This document shows, in pieces, positions 35,404 to 45,790 of a stretch of DNA of 64,000 nucleotides. The stretch is taken from positions 2,418,001 through 2,482,000 of the forward strand of contig JANUWF010001218.1 of NCBI GenBank assembly GCA_026120185.1, written 5' to 3'. The stretch comes from Voacanga thouarsii (lineage: Eukaryota > Streptophyta > Magnoliopsida > Gentianales > Apocynaceae). Position 1 is the stretch's first letter. Every line of letters starts with the position of its first letter. Position numbers and translations under genes: made by a program. The notes under the pieces are model-generated. The model made no database searches, was not told where the DNA came from, and saw only the letters and a program-made list of their open reading frames with translations.

Positions 35404-36915
35404 TCATTCCCATTTGGTCCTTAACTGTTGAAAATGTATAAAATCATAGGTCACTACAGCACTTCCATCCATTCTTTTCAGTACAAAACTTTCAACCAAC
35501 ACATAAAGTCCAAATTCCCTCCAATTCCCATTTCCTCCAAATTTCTCTTCTCTACTAACCTTTGCTTGCCTTCCTGCACCTCCTGACGATCCAGCTCTTC
35601 CTTGCTCCCATTTCATTCTCTGAACTATTTCTTCCCTCAGCCCCACAGATGTTTCCTCTCCAATTCTGCCAAAAACTCTGAAGAAAATTGTCCCATCAAT
35701 GACATTTTTCTCATCCCAGACAGCTTTCTGGCCAGCAACATATGCATTTTCTGTATCAAGAGTGACATCTATATGGACAGAATTCTCCTGATTATAATAG
35801 TTCTGGTATGTGTATATCTGCTCCCATCTCTGCTCCAGTGTTATCTCATAGAAGATTGATGCTTTTATCTGATCTTTCAATGTCCCTTCTCTGACAAACA
35901 TGAAAGGACTATACCATTTCCCCACCGTGACAGCTTCGGAACTTTGGTATGCTAGTGGGAAGTCGAATCCCGGAAGACGGGCACGTAGAGCCGCATTTAT
36001 ACCCAGAGCTTCATGTAGTTGATAGTTTTTAGGAGTTTTCGCGTAAATTGACCACCCTTTTCTTCTCAGGAAATATGGTGGAAAACCATCATGTGCAACG
36101 GATTTCGCATAAAAGTGTCCCTTACCAATGCACACGGCTTCGTATTTAGCAATCTCAACTTGCTGATAGATGTTCTTTGGATCGAATGGCCTTGGTTTGA
36201 CATCCTTGACACAGCGACAAAAACAGCAGGTGGTCTTGTCTTCTTCCCTTGAACAAGTCAAGGCTTCCCTGATATATTTTTCGAGAATGATCAGACAGGA
36301 TTCTATACAATATAAAATTTGTAGAGGAAGTGGAAGGTTTAAAGATTGGTTTGAGACAAGTAATAGAAGGAACTGAAAAATTACAGTACAAAGATTTTCA
36401 ATTCGGACTGATTAAACAAACAGCAGCAATTCGGTTACAATTTGGCAGCCAATTGATCATGTGATGAATTTTTCTCGATCTGTTAATTAAGCTCCTACTG
36501 TCCGTATTGCATTTGTTTTGGTTGGTAACTACTGAAAAAGCTATCTAAAAGTATGCTTAGTGAAGAAACAAAGGGCAAAGAACAAGTTTAGCACATACCC
36601 TTTATGTTTACCGTGTGGTTTGATGGCATAGTAACGATTGGCAGATAAGGGAAGATCGAGAACTGGAACGAGGACAACATCATCCAAATTCACATGGTGG
36701 TGCTCACCATAATTTTGTTCCCAGCGAACAGTCAAGTTCTTGTCCTGTGGAAATGGCAGATCCGCGAGGAATTGTTTCTTGCAAAAGCCAAAACAGGAAC
36801 AAGTCTCTAATTCTTCATCCTGAATCACTAAATACCCTAAATTTGGACCCTCAGGTTGGTCCGAAAGCGAATTTGGAAGCCTTCTATAATGAGAAAGAGG
36901 CCTTGTTACATACAT
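35404..36915 (-). CDS. DUF1262 family protein, gene 1 (two exons)
   Basis: Exon 1 is 36599-36915, exon 2 is 35404-36268, and the intron 36269-36598 has GTATGT...CAG ends. Joined length is 1182 nt, 393 aa. Exon 1 starts MYVTRPLSHYRRLP, followed by EGPNLGYLVIQDEE and CSCFGFCKK. The junction gives KHKGEALTCSREED. Exon 2 has the Cys-rich block CCFCRCVKD, then KPRPFDPKNIYQQVEIAKY, FPPYFLRRKGWSIY, VGKWYSPFMF, LEQRWEQIY, RMKWEQGRAG and a C-terminal KWE. This is the layout of the DUF1262 family, whose biochemical function is unknown; I see no signal peptide or membrane segment. The frame is open upstream of the ATG to 37086, but MYV is the conserved start. No stop or frameshift; likely a functional gene. 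Confidence 0.9.
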
Positions 36916-37086
36916 GTCTTCCAAAACCAAAACCAAAAGCTTCTCCTCTCCTGCGTTTCTTTCTGCTTGATGAAGTTTGTCTCTTGTAACACACAAAGAA
37001 AAAGATGAGATGGAAAGTACATATAATGAAGATGCTTTGAGTTCAAACACTGGAGAACTAAACAAGTTAGCTAATTCTATAGTCAT

Positions 37087-38357
37087 TTGTCAACCACACT
37101 CCTTTTCAATCCTAAACCACGGAAATTTGATGGAAATTTGACAGAGATTGTAGCAATTTTTTAAGCTCATCCATGCTGATCAGCTAATTCTACGAAACCC
37201 AAGTGTCTAATGGGCTTGGTTTTTCACCAAAAATCTGCGTGGTACGTCAAATGGGCCTTATCATCCTTAAAGGATACGTCTCTATGTCCATAAATTCTTT
37301 GCAGATTAAATTTTTTTAATCTTTTGATAGGGACTGTGAAAGTTAAGGTTGTATTGATTTACTTGTTAAAGATGCTTACATTTCTTTGATCAGGACTTAG
37401 GAAAAGGTTTGTTTTACATTAGGAAAGCTCCCATGATACTTCATGGGTAGACTTTACATCTCCATTGATTGTTTTTTCACTTTTAAGAGAACAAATAGGA
37501 GTTTGCTGCAGTATTACCATTGGTTTTTTTTTCTTAAAGGTTTTTGCGTTGTTTTGTTTCTTTAATTAGTTTATATGTTTCAAAATATCCATTTTAATCA
37601 TCAGATTTTGTAAATGGTCTGTTGGGCGCAGAGGCGGTTTTAGGGGCCACAGCGAGGGAGGTGTTTGGACCACTAGGGCCACTCCATCCTCTAATTCTCT
37701 ATTTCTAGGCATTATAAATTGGTGGGATGAGAATTTAGGATGAGAATTAAGAATTAATATAAGATTATTTTGATATTTCTATCAACATGACCAAAGATAA
37801 CATTAGTATAGGATAAAGAAAAAGTACTCAATACATCGAAGTATTGAATACTTTAATGGTTGCTGTGAGGGAGGTGCCTGGATCATTAGAACTGCCCCAA
37901 CCCCTAGTTCTCTATATCTAGCCTTGACAAATTGGTGAGACGAGAATTTATAATCAACATAAGGTTATTTTGATATATCTACCAATATGATAAAAAAAAA
38001 AAAATAGCATAAGTATAGTATAGACAAAAAGTTTTCAATACATATTTGGCACATATCTCAATCATACATCTAATCTACTAAAAAATGTGGCTAACAAACA
38101 AACCCCACAAAAAGAGAAAAATTATAGTAATAAAATAAGAGACCAAAGAACAATTCAATTGATAAAATTTATCAATTTTAAACTGACTATAACCATCTAA
38201 TGCTCGCCTATACATGCCATCTCCTTTCCCTTTTCCTTATAACAACAGCATAGGTTCTTTCAGAAACCCCCACCCCCCACCAAAAAAAAAAAAAAAACCC
38301 TGAAATTTGAACAAAATCCTCAATAAATGCTGAATTTTCTTTTTGGCTAGAAGATAC
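37087..38357. other. Upstream region of gene 1 with a tandem duplication
   Basis: It holds the gene 1 promoter side and downstream flank of the next copy. There is an imperfect tandem duplication at about 37635-38045. No gene is seen. An A16-17 run with a C-rich tract lies near 38267-38297. Confidence 0.5.
37635..38045. repeat. Imperfect tandem duplication of about 210 bp
   Basis: The two halves, about 37635-37845 and 37855-38045, share GAGGGAGGTG, CTAATTCTCTAT or CTAGTTCTCTAT, AAATTGGTG, GAGAATTTA, TTATTTTGATAT and ATAGTATAG or AGTATAGGA blocks in the same order. Confidence 0.72.
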
Positions 38358-39437
38358 TTATTCCCATTTGTTCCTTTGCTGTTGAGTATGCATTCTTCTC
38401 AGCACAAAACTTTCAAGCCAAATTCCCTCCAACTACCATTTTCTCCAATTTGCTCCTCTCTACTCACCTTTACTTGCCTTCTTCGCCTCCTAACCATTCA
38501 GCCCTTCTGATCCTATTTCATTCTCTAGACTATTTCTTCCCTCAGCCCCACAGATGTTAATTCTCCAATCTTGCCAAAAACTCTAAAGAAATTTATCACT
38601 TCAACAACATTTTTCTCGTCCCACACAGCTTTTCGACCAGCAACAGATGCATTTTCTGGTATGCATATATCTTCCCCCATCTCTGTTCCAGTGCTATCTG
38701 ATAGAAAATCGACTCCTTCAGCTGTTCTTTCCATGCTCCATCTCGGATAAACAACTGTTCTTTCCATGCTCCATCTCGGATAAACATGGAAGGAATGTAT
38801 CATTTCCCCCAGAGCAACAGATTCAAAACTTTTATATGATAGTGGAACGTTGAATCTGGGAATACGGGCACGTAGAGCAGCATTTATCCCCAGAGCTTCA
38901 TGTAGTCAGTGGTTACTGGGAGTTCTCGTGTAAATTGACCACCCTTTTCTCAGGAAACGTGGTGGAAAACCATCAAATGTAACAGATTTCCCATATAAGC
39001 ATCCCCTGCTAGTGCCCTTTGCAATCTCAACTTGTTGATGGATATTCTTTGGATCTAAGAGATTTGGTGTGACATCTTTGTCACAGCAACAGAAGCAGCA
39101 GGTGGCCTTGTCTTCTTCCCTTGAACAAGTCAAGGCTTTCCTAATGTATTTTTCAAGAATGACCATACAAGATTCCATCAGACATATAATACAGAGTGTA
39201 GGGGTACAAGGTTTAACGAATGGCAGACGAGGGACTACTGAGAAGTGGAACAAGGACAACATCATTCAAACTCACATTGGAATGCTCACCAGAATCTTGT
39301 TCACAGCGAATAGCCAATTAGCCATATTCTAAGCCTTCATCTTGAATCCCTAAATATCCGGAAGTTGGACCCACAAGGATGGTCTGAAAGAGAATTTGGA
39401 AACGTTTAAAGTGAGAAAGAGGCCTTGTTACTTACAT
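38358..39437 (-). pseudogene. DUF1262 pseudogene (copy 2)
   Basis: This is a decayed copy between the two intact genes, same strand. The first codons read ATG TAA, so translation would stop at once. Exon 1 (about 39240-39437) lacks its 3' part. Exon 2 is legible: ALTCSREEDKATCCFCCC, DGFPPRFLRKGWSIYTRTP, then a TGA at 38906-38908. The VGKWYS tryptophan is TGA. An in-frame 33-bp tandem duplication repeats FIRDGAWKEQL (38722-38787). The NYYNQ...DVTL stretch is deleted after LEQRW. The end is KWE TAA at 38358-38366. Confidence 0.92.
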
Positions 39438-39881
39438 GTCTTCTAAAACCAAAAGTTTCTTCCCGTTTTGTGATTGTAATGACAAAGATAGATTGACACA
39501 CGACGACAATGATCCAACGTGAACAATTCGTTGACTTCCTCAGGTTTTTAACATTTGTATAATGAAGATTTGGTAAACAGTTTTTTTCAGATGAGCAAGT
39601 CTATGACATTTTCATAGGTAGAGTTTGCTTCTCATTGGTTCTTTTTCTGTAACCATTCAGAGGAAACCATCAAAGTCGACATAAACTAAAAAGCGCAAAA
39701 AGAAACATGCTTAATCTGTAATTTCTGAAGCACACAGTTTATTTATTGAATACAGGAATATCTCCAGAAAAGAGAAGTAGCAACAAGAAATTTAAAAGTT
39801 CGTATACATATATATCTGATAATATAAACTTCGTGACCCATAAGTTTCCAGAATTAGTTTTGCATCTTTCTCTTCCAAAAC
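39438..39881. other. Intergenic between copies 2 and 3
   Basis: AT-rich, no gene recognised. It contains the 5' flank of copy 2 (shared with 14890-14944) and the 3' flank of gene 3. Confidence 0.5.
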
Positions 39882-41305
39882 TCACTCCCATTTGCTCCTT
39901 ATCTGGTGAGTGTGCCTAAAATCATACATCATTACCAAACTTCCGTCCTTTCTCTTCACAACAAAGCTTTCAACAAGCACATAGCAACCAAATAGGCTCC
40001 AAAGACCATTTCCGCCAACTTGCTCAACTCTTGTGACCCTTTCCTGCCTTTCTTTACCACCTGACCATCCAGCTCTTTCTTGCTCCCATTTCATTCTCTC
40101 AACTACTTCAACACTCAGCCCTACTGATATTTCTTCTCCACCTTTGCAGAAAACTGTGAAAAATATCATCCCATCAATGGCATTTTTCTCGTCCCACGCA
40201 GCTTTGTGGCCAGCAACATGTGCAATTTCTCGGTCAATAGTAGCATCAACATGCACTGATTTTGCTTCATTGTAGTAGTTCTGGCAACTATAAATCTGCT
40301 CCCATCGTTGCTCGAGTGTTATCTGGTAAAAGCTTGATCTTTCTATCTGGCCTTTGAGCGGTCCATCTCTGATGAACGTGAAAGGGGTGTACCATTTCCC
40401 CACAACAACTATCTCAGAACTCTTATACGATATAGGGAAGTTGAAGTCAGGAAGGCTGGCGCGTAGAGTAGCATTTATCCCTGGAGCTTCGTCCAGTGTG
40501 TAGCTTCGATGAGTTTTTGTACGAATTGACCACCCTCCTCTTCTCAAGAAATATGGTGGAAAGCCATCATTGGCAACAGACTTGCCGGTGAAATCTCCTT
40601 TGCAAGCACAAATCGATTTAAAATTAGCAATCTCAACTTGCTGGTAAATGTTTTTTGGATCTAATGGCCTTGGTTTTACATCTTTGACACACAGACAGAA
40701 ACAGCAGTTTCTCATATCCTCTTCTCTTGAACAAGTGAAGGCATCCCTGAAATAATTTGAAGGGAAGAGATCAGGATATTCCAACACAGTTACAAGTTAA
40801 GATAGATGCCTTAGCGTTAGCAGAAAAGCTCATCAAGCAATATGGAGCAGAAGCAAGCCTTAGCACATCAAGAACAACAAATCCTTAGAGTTTTGAAACA
40901 AGAGATCATGAAAAGCAAAACCAAGTTGAAAATGAAGATGGACTAGCATACCAAGGAAACAAAAAATGACGAGAGAAAAAGGTCGCGTACATACCCCTTA
41001 TGTTTGCCATTTGGTTTGATGGCATAGTAACAATTGGAAGACAAGGGAAGATTGAGAACTGGGACGAAGACAACATCATGTTGACTCACATATACACCCT
41101 GACCAGTACTTTGAACATATTCAACAGTTAATTTCTTGTTCTGTGGAATTGGCGGGCCCTTGAGTTTCTTGCAGGAACCGAAACACGAATACGTCTCTGC
41201 TTCTTCATCTTGAATCACTAAGAATCCTAAGTTTGGACCCTCAGGGACTTCTGAAAGAGCAATTGGAAACTTTTGATAGAGAGAAAGAGGCCTAGTAACG
41301 TACAT
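39882..41305 (-). CDS. DUF1262 family protein, gene 3 (two exons)
   Basis: Exon 1 is 40995-41305, exon 2 is 39882-40746, and the intron 40747-40994 has GTATGT...CAG ends. Joined length is 1176 nt, 391 aa. Exon 2 has the same length and phase as that of gene 1. Exon 1 starts MYVTRPLSLYQKFP, with EGPNLGFLVIQDEEAETYSC and CFGSCKKLKG. The junction gives KHKGDAFTCSREED. Exon 2 has CCFCLCVKD, KPRPLDPKNIYQQVEIANF, FPPYFLRRGGWSIR, VGKWYTPFTF, LEQRWEQIYSC, RMKWEQERAGWSGG and ends RSKWE. Function of the family is unknown. No lesions seen; gene 1 and gene 3 are diverged tandem paralogues rather than recent copies. Confidence 0.92.
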
Positions 41306-41398
41306 TCTACCAAAAAACCTTCTTCCCTCTTCGATTTCTTTCTGCTTTGTGAAGTTTTCAACTCTGTTGTCTGGACACGGATTCCCCTCTTCTTGAAT

Positions 41399-41406
41399 CT
41401 TATATA
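41399..41406 (-). promoter_or_regulatory. Candidate TATA box of DUF1262 gene 3
   Basis: TATATAAG on the minus strand, about 94 bp upstream of the ATG at 41305, a plausible plant spacing. I found no equally clear box for gene 1. Confidence 0.45.
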
Positions 41407-41742
41407 GTGTAAGGGATAGATGTGTACTACTACGGATGAAATTACATAGAACAGTAAACAACTCAAATTACTTTGAACAAGTTAGCTTACATTTCTTTAC
41501 ATATTGGTCAACTGTTTCTAATTATTCAAATGGTAGCACATTGATTTCCAGGTGCTACCTTATCTACCACGAAATTGATTGTTCAGTATTTTTATATGCT
41601 TTGTAAAACTAGGATAGGATAAAGTATGATATCTTTCTTTCATTTCAAAATTCAAACCACATCAAAGTATACATGGAAATATTAGAAAATTAGGAGACTT
41701 TTCCGTGGTAGCAACTCAAAAGATGAAGGTGAAGCAACTTTA

Positions 41743-42049
41743 CGCTCTTTGGTTTGGTTGGGGGACAAGAGGGAGGAAAGAAAGAGGAAATATAAAATTA
41801 AAAGTAAATAAATAATTTATTTTATTTGATTAAGAAATAATTAAATATGAATATCCATCTAATTTCTAGTCTATTTGAAATAGAATTTATTGAGAGGTAA
41901 ATTAAGTAAGACCATACACAAATTACTTTTCTTTCTTCTCAACCAAATCAAATAAAAATAAATTATTTTTACTTCATTTAATAGAAGTAAACGTGTCTCT
42001 TTCTCAGCCTATTTCCCTCCTCTCCCACCTTTGTAAGCCAAATAGAGTG
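41743..42049. mobile_element. PIF/Harbinger-like MITE
   Basis: A 307-bp sequence with imperfect terminal inverted repeats, CGCTCTTTGGTTTGG on the left and CACTCTATTTGGCTT on the right after reversal. A 3-bp TTA flanks both ends (41740-41742 and 42050-42052). The repeat extends inward: GGAGG and AAGTAAATAAATAATTTATT on the left match CCTCC and AATAAATTATTTTTACTT on the right. Size and TSD fit Tourist-type elements. Confidence 0.72.
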
Positions 42050-42052
42050 TTA

Positions 42053-43195
42053 ATGACCACTTCAGTGGAGGAATTAAATTTAACTAAAAGTGTCCATTTT
42101 GATTAACGTGAGAAGGAAAGAAATTTTAATGAACATTTTCATGCCGACTAAAATATCTTTATCGCAAGATATTTATTTTTACTTAATAACAAGAATAAAT
42201 ATGTAAATTTATAGTTTATCTTTTTTTTTCTCTCTATTAATAATCTAAAGTCAGTAAGTATCCAATCCTTTCATCTCCTCATACTCAATCCAAACGTACC
42301 CTAAAGGAAAGGATAAGAAATTTCATTTGCATATGCAGGTATATTATTTCTTTTTTTTATACATACTTAAGAAATGATTGTAGATCAAATTTAGGATTAG
42401 TAACTTAATAATGAATGCTTATAATTAATTTTGCCACCAACGTCATAAACAAAACTGTTTGCGAATTGTTTTTCTTTCCTTGTTTGACCAGGTTTCTAGT
42501 CTAGTTAGTATTAAGGTGCTTTGTTTTCTTTTTTCCATTTTTAAGGATGTACCTTAAGGTACTTATCGAGTTGTTAATTAAAGATGTTGACATGCTTTAT
42601 CAGTGATCATTTGGGGAAGGTTTGTCTTCGCTTGCAAAGTCAAGAGGTTTGGCCTACCTTAAAAAAAAAAAAAAAAAAGTGTCAGGCAGTTTGGACCTGG
42701 TCTTCCTTGGTAGAAATCGTTTCCGTCTTTGTAAGTTATGATGCATCTGCAGAGAGTCCATTTAAGTTCTGGGCTTGAACCTAAGTTGCAGGTGACTCCC
42801 CAGAATTGTTTTTCCTTTTCGATCCTTTTTCTTTCTTTCTTGGAACGTTAAGTCTAGGTTTTGAATATGAATTTAGCTTGAAATGTAAATTAAAAAGTTT
42901 AAACTTAACATTAATGGGTTTTTCCACGACTTCAACTTTTATATACATAGAGAGAAATAAAGAGAACATATTGTAATCAAATTCTTTCGTAACAAAGTTC
43001 GGGGGAAAAATTTTTGAATCAAATTCTCAATTTTTTTGGCCTCAATTACTTTATACCGCAACCCAAGCTTTGTATCAAAATTATAATTTAACAAACCGTC
43101 TAATATCATTAGTTTATCAACACGTTCAAACTCATTTATAGTCTATATTTTATTTAACAAACAAAGCTTCCTCATTCCACCCTAAACCAAATCTT
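42053..43195. other. Upstream flank of gene 3, no gene seen
   Basis: AT-rich with an A18 run at about 42661-42678. A region at about 42530-42630 resembles 37330-37410 (upstream of gene 1), as expected if the promoters were duplicated with the genes. Confidence 0.45.
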
Positions 43196-43200
43196 TGCAT

Positions 43201-43412
43201 TGATAGATGATATTCGATGACCTCTAGGCTGCCTAGGAGTACTATGGACTCCTGATGTAATATGGTCACTTGTAGTATATCTGATATCTTTGTATAGATA
43301 TGAGGCTATCTAAGCAATGTACAGAGGTGGTATATATATACATAGGGACTGGGAGGCAGATAGCACGAAGAGTCTTGATTCTCAATTCTACTCTAAATAA
43401 AGACTTCCAACA
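43201..43412 (+). repeat. 5' LTR of the short-LTR copia
   Basis: TGATAGATGATATTCGATG to CTTCCAACA, 212 bp, with TG...CA ends. TATATATATA at 43331-43340 is a candidate TATA box. Confidence 0.85.
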
Positions 43413-43425
43413 TGGTATCAGAGCC
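43413..43425 (+). other. tRNA-Met primer-binding site
   Basis: TGGTATCAGAGCC immediately after the 5' LTR. Confidence 0.88.
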
Positions 43426-43519
43426 TTCCACCATGGTTGTTCCCAGTTTTTTCCTTACTTCTCTACCAACGACTTTTAACGTGTCTTATCTGTTCCCAGT
43501 TCCTATGGACCGAAACTTT

Positions 43520-44400
43520 TATCTTTGCTGGCAGTCTCAGTTTAGAATGTTCTCAACATACATGATCTCAAAGCCTTGATTCATTCAAGCAAGTCTGCAG
43601 TGGAAGACACTTCTTCTGCTTCTACTCTTTAGATGAAAGCAACAAGCTTGTCCTCAGTTGGATCAAGGTGACTGTCTCTCCCTTTGTTCAGACTCTTCTT
43701 CTACCTTGCTCTATTGTGTATGAGGCTTGGACACTACTTGAGCGGCATCTGTCTCCCCTTTCTAAGACGTATGTCCGAACCCTTCGGGATCAATTGCGTA
43801 CACTGAAAAGGGATACTGAGAAGCCAGTCGCTGATTATCTTCTCCATGCTAAATCTATCTCACACTCTCTAGTCACAACCAGGTCTTTTGTTCCAGAAGT
43901 CAATCTCATTGAGTATGTCATGGATGATCTGGGTCATGAGTATAAGGAGTTTGTCATTTCTTTACATCTTCGTCCTACCCTTACCTTTGATGAGTTGTAT
44001 GATCTTGCTATTTAGGAAGAACATCTGCTAAAGAAAATGTTCACTTTCTCCATCTCTAATGGTTCAGCTTTGATTGCCGACCGGACTCCCAACACTATTG
44101 CTTCCCCGACACACTCTCCTTACAGGGGTCGTGGCTGTGGTAGGGGCGGAGGACGTGGTCGTAGTCACACCTATCATCATCCCCATACTGCTTCTGTCCC
44201 ATGCCACTCTTCCGATAGTCGACCACCATTGCTTCCGACACTAGCTTCTCCATATTCAGGAGCTCAATTTCCTGACATTCTAGCATCTGTGAACACAGCT
44301 GTTACGTGCCAAATCTGCAACAAACTTGGACATACTACACGGGTCTGCTATGAACGCCAGAATATGGCCTATACTGCAGATTACATTCCTGGTTCTTCAA
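43520..44400 (+). pseudogene. Copia gag
   Basis: The frame breaks early (an NFYLCWQSQFRMF start, then a stop). The frame 43668-44015 reads VYEAWTLLERHLSPLSKTYV and LRDQLRTLKRDTEKPVADYL, a UBN2-type gag. After a stop near 44015 the next frame has GRGCGRGGGRGRS and a CCHC knuckle CQICNKLGHTTRVC (about 44310-44350). Confidence 0.85.
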
Positions 44401-45790
44401 CCTTTGGACCCGACAATACTTCCTGGTGTCTTGATTCTAGGGCTACTTACCACATTACTCCATCTGTGTCATTCTTGTCTCAACCATCTCCTTATCATGG
44501 TTCTGACACTATTACAGTTGGAAATAGGTCTCAATTTCCCATTACTTACGTTGGCTTAGGTTCTCTTTCTACCTTGTCTAAGCCTCTCTCTCTAAATGGT
44601 GTTCTTTGTATGCCTCAACTTAGGAAAAATCTCCTTTCTATTCAACGATTTGCTCGTGACAATAATTGTTTCTTTGAATTAGCCTTTGATGGTTTTGCTG
44701 TTAAGGATACACAGACGCATTGTCCTTTTCTACATAGCAATAGCAATGGTGGTCTATATCATCTCTGCAGCCAACTTCCTTCTCCAAAAATTGCTTCATT
44801 CTATGGTGAATGGACAACTCTCATGACTTGGCATGCTCGCCTTGGTCATCCTTCCAATAGAATTTTACAAGTTTTGTTAAAAAAGTATCGTTTGCCTATT
44901 AAAGGTTATGTTTCTAATAATCATGTGTGTCATATCTGTCCTTTAGGCAAGTCATGTCAATTGTCGTTTGCCACCAGACAAAATACTACTAAACATCCCT
45001 TAGACTTGTTGCATCTTGATGTATGGGGCCCCACGCCTATTTTGTATCACCTTGGATATCGATATTTTTTGTCATTTGTGGATGACTACACCCGACATAC
45101 ATGGTTGTATCCTTTAGCCAAGAAATCTGATACTTTTTCTGTGTTTCTTGCCTTTAAGAAGAGTGTTGAGAATCTTTTATCTTGTCGTATCAAATGCATC
45201 CAGATCGATTGGGGGAGAGGGGGGGGGGGGCGGGGGGAGAATTTACCAATCGGTTGTTTGTTGCCTTCTTAAAGGAACAGGGTATAATGTAACGGATCTC
45301 TTGTCCTTATACTCCCCAACAAAATGGGGTAGTGGAACGGAAACATCAACATATTATTAGTATGGGCTTGTGTCTTCTGTCCCAGGCTAGTGTACCTTCA
45401 AAATTTTGGGTCGAGGCTTTCTCTACTACCATTTTCCTAATAAATAGACTGCCTATAAAATCTCTTGAGTACACTACCCCATTGGAATGTCTCACTAAGC
45501 AGCCTCTCGATTATTGTTTCCTTAGAACTTTTGGATGTACTTGCTTTCCATATCTAGTTCCTTATAATAATCATAAACTTTCTCCTAAGTCTACTAAATG
45601 TGTTTTCTTAGGTTATGATTTATCTTATAAGGGATACAGGTGTATGGAACTTACTACTAGGAAAATGTTCCTCACCAGACATGTCTTGTTTGATGAGACT
45701 TCTTTTCCTTATCATGTGAACACTCTGCCAGCCACTACCTCCAACTTGCACTCATCCTCTTCCTGTATTTCGTCTGACTAGGATAATGGT
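44401..45790 (+). pseudogene. Copia protease and integrase
   Basis: Protease: WCLDSRATYHITPS, with DSG changed to DSR. Integrase zinc site: MTWHARLGHPSNR and CHICPLGKSCQLSF. Integrase core: LLHLDVWGPTPILYHLGYRY then FVDDYTRHTWLYPLAKKSD. After IQ-DW the reading is lost at a G-rich tract (45211-45238). A second frame (45332-45781) resumes with MERKHQHIISMGLCLLSQAS, KFWVEAFSTTIFLINRLP, CVFLGYDLSYKGYRCMEL. Apart from the G-tract the frames are fairly well kept. Confidence 0.88.

Noticed and set aside
35602..35859. Plus-strand ORFs across DUF1262 exons (also 36170-36376, 36747-36989, 40033-40275)
   Set aside because: Antisense shadows of the DUF1262 exons.
38722..38787. 33-bp tandem repeat as a coding repeat domain
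   Set aside because: It lies in a DUF1262 pseudogene with stops on both sides, so it is a local duplication, not a domain.
43413..43425. tRNA-like GGTATCAGAGCC strings as tRNA genes
   Set aside because: They sit directly beside LTR edges and are primer-binding sites; no cloverleaf is present.
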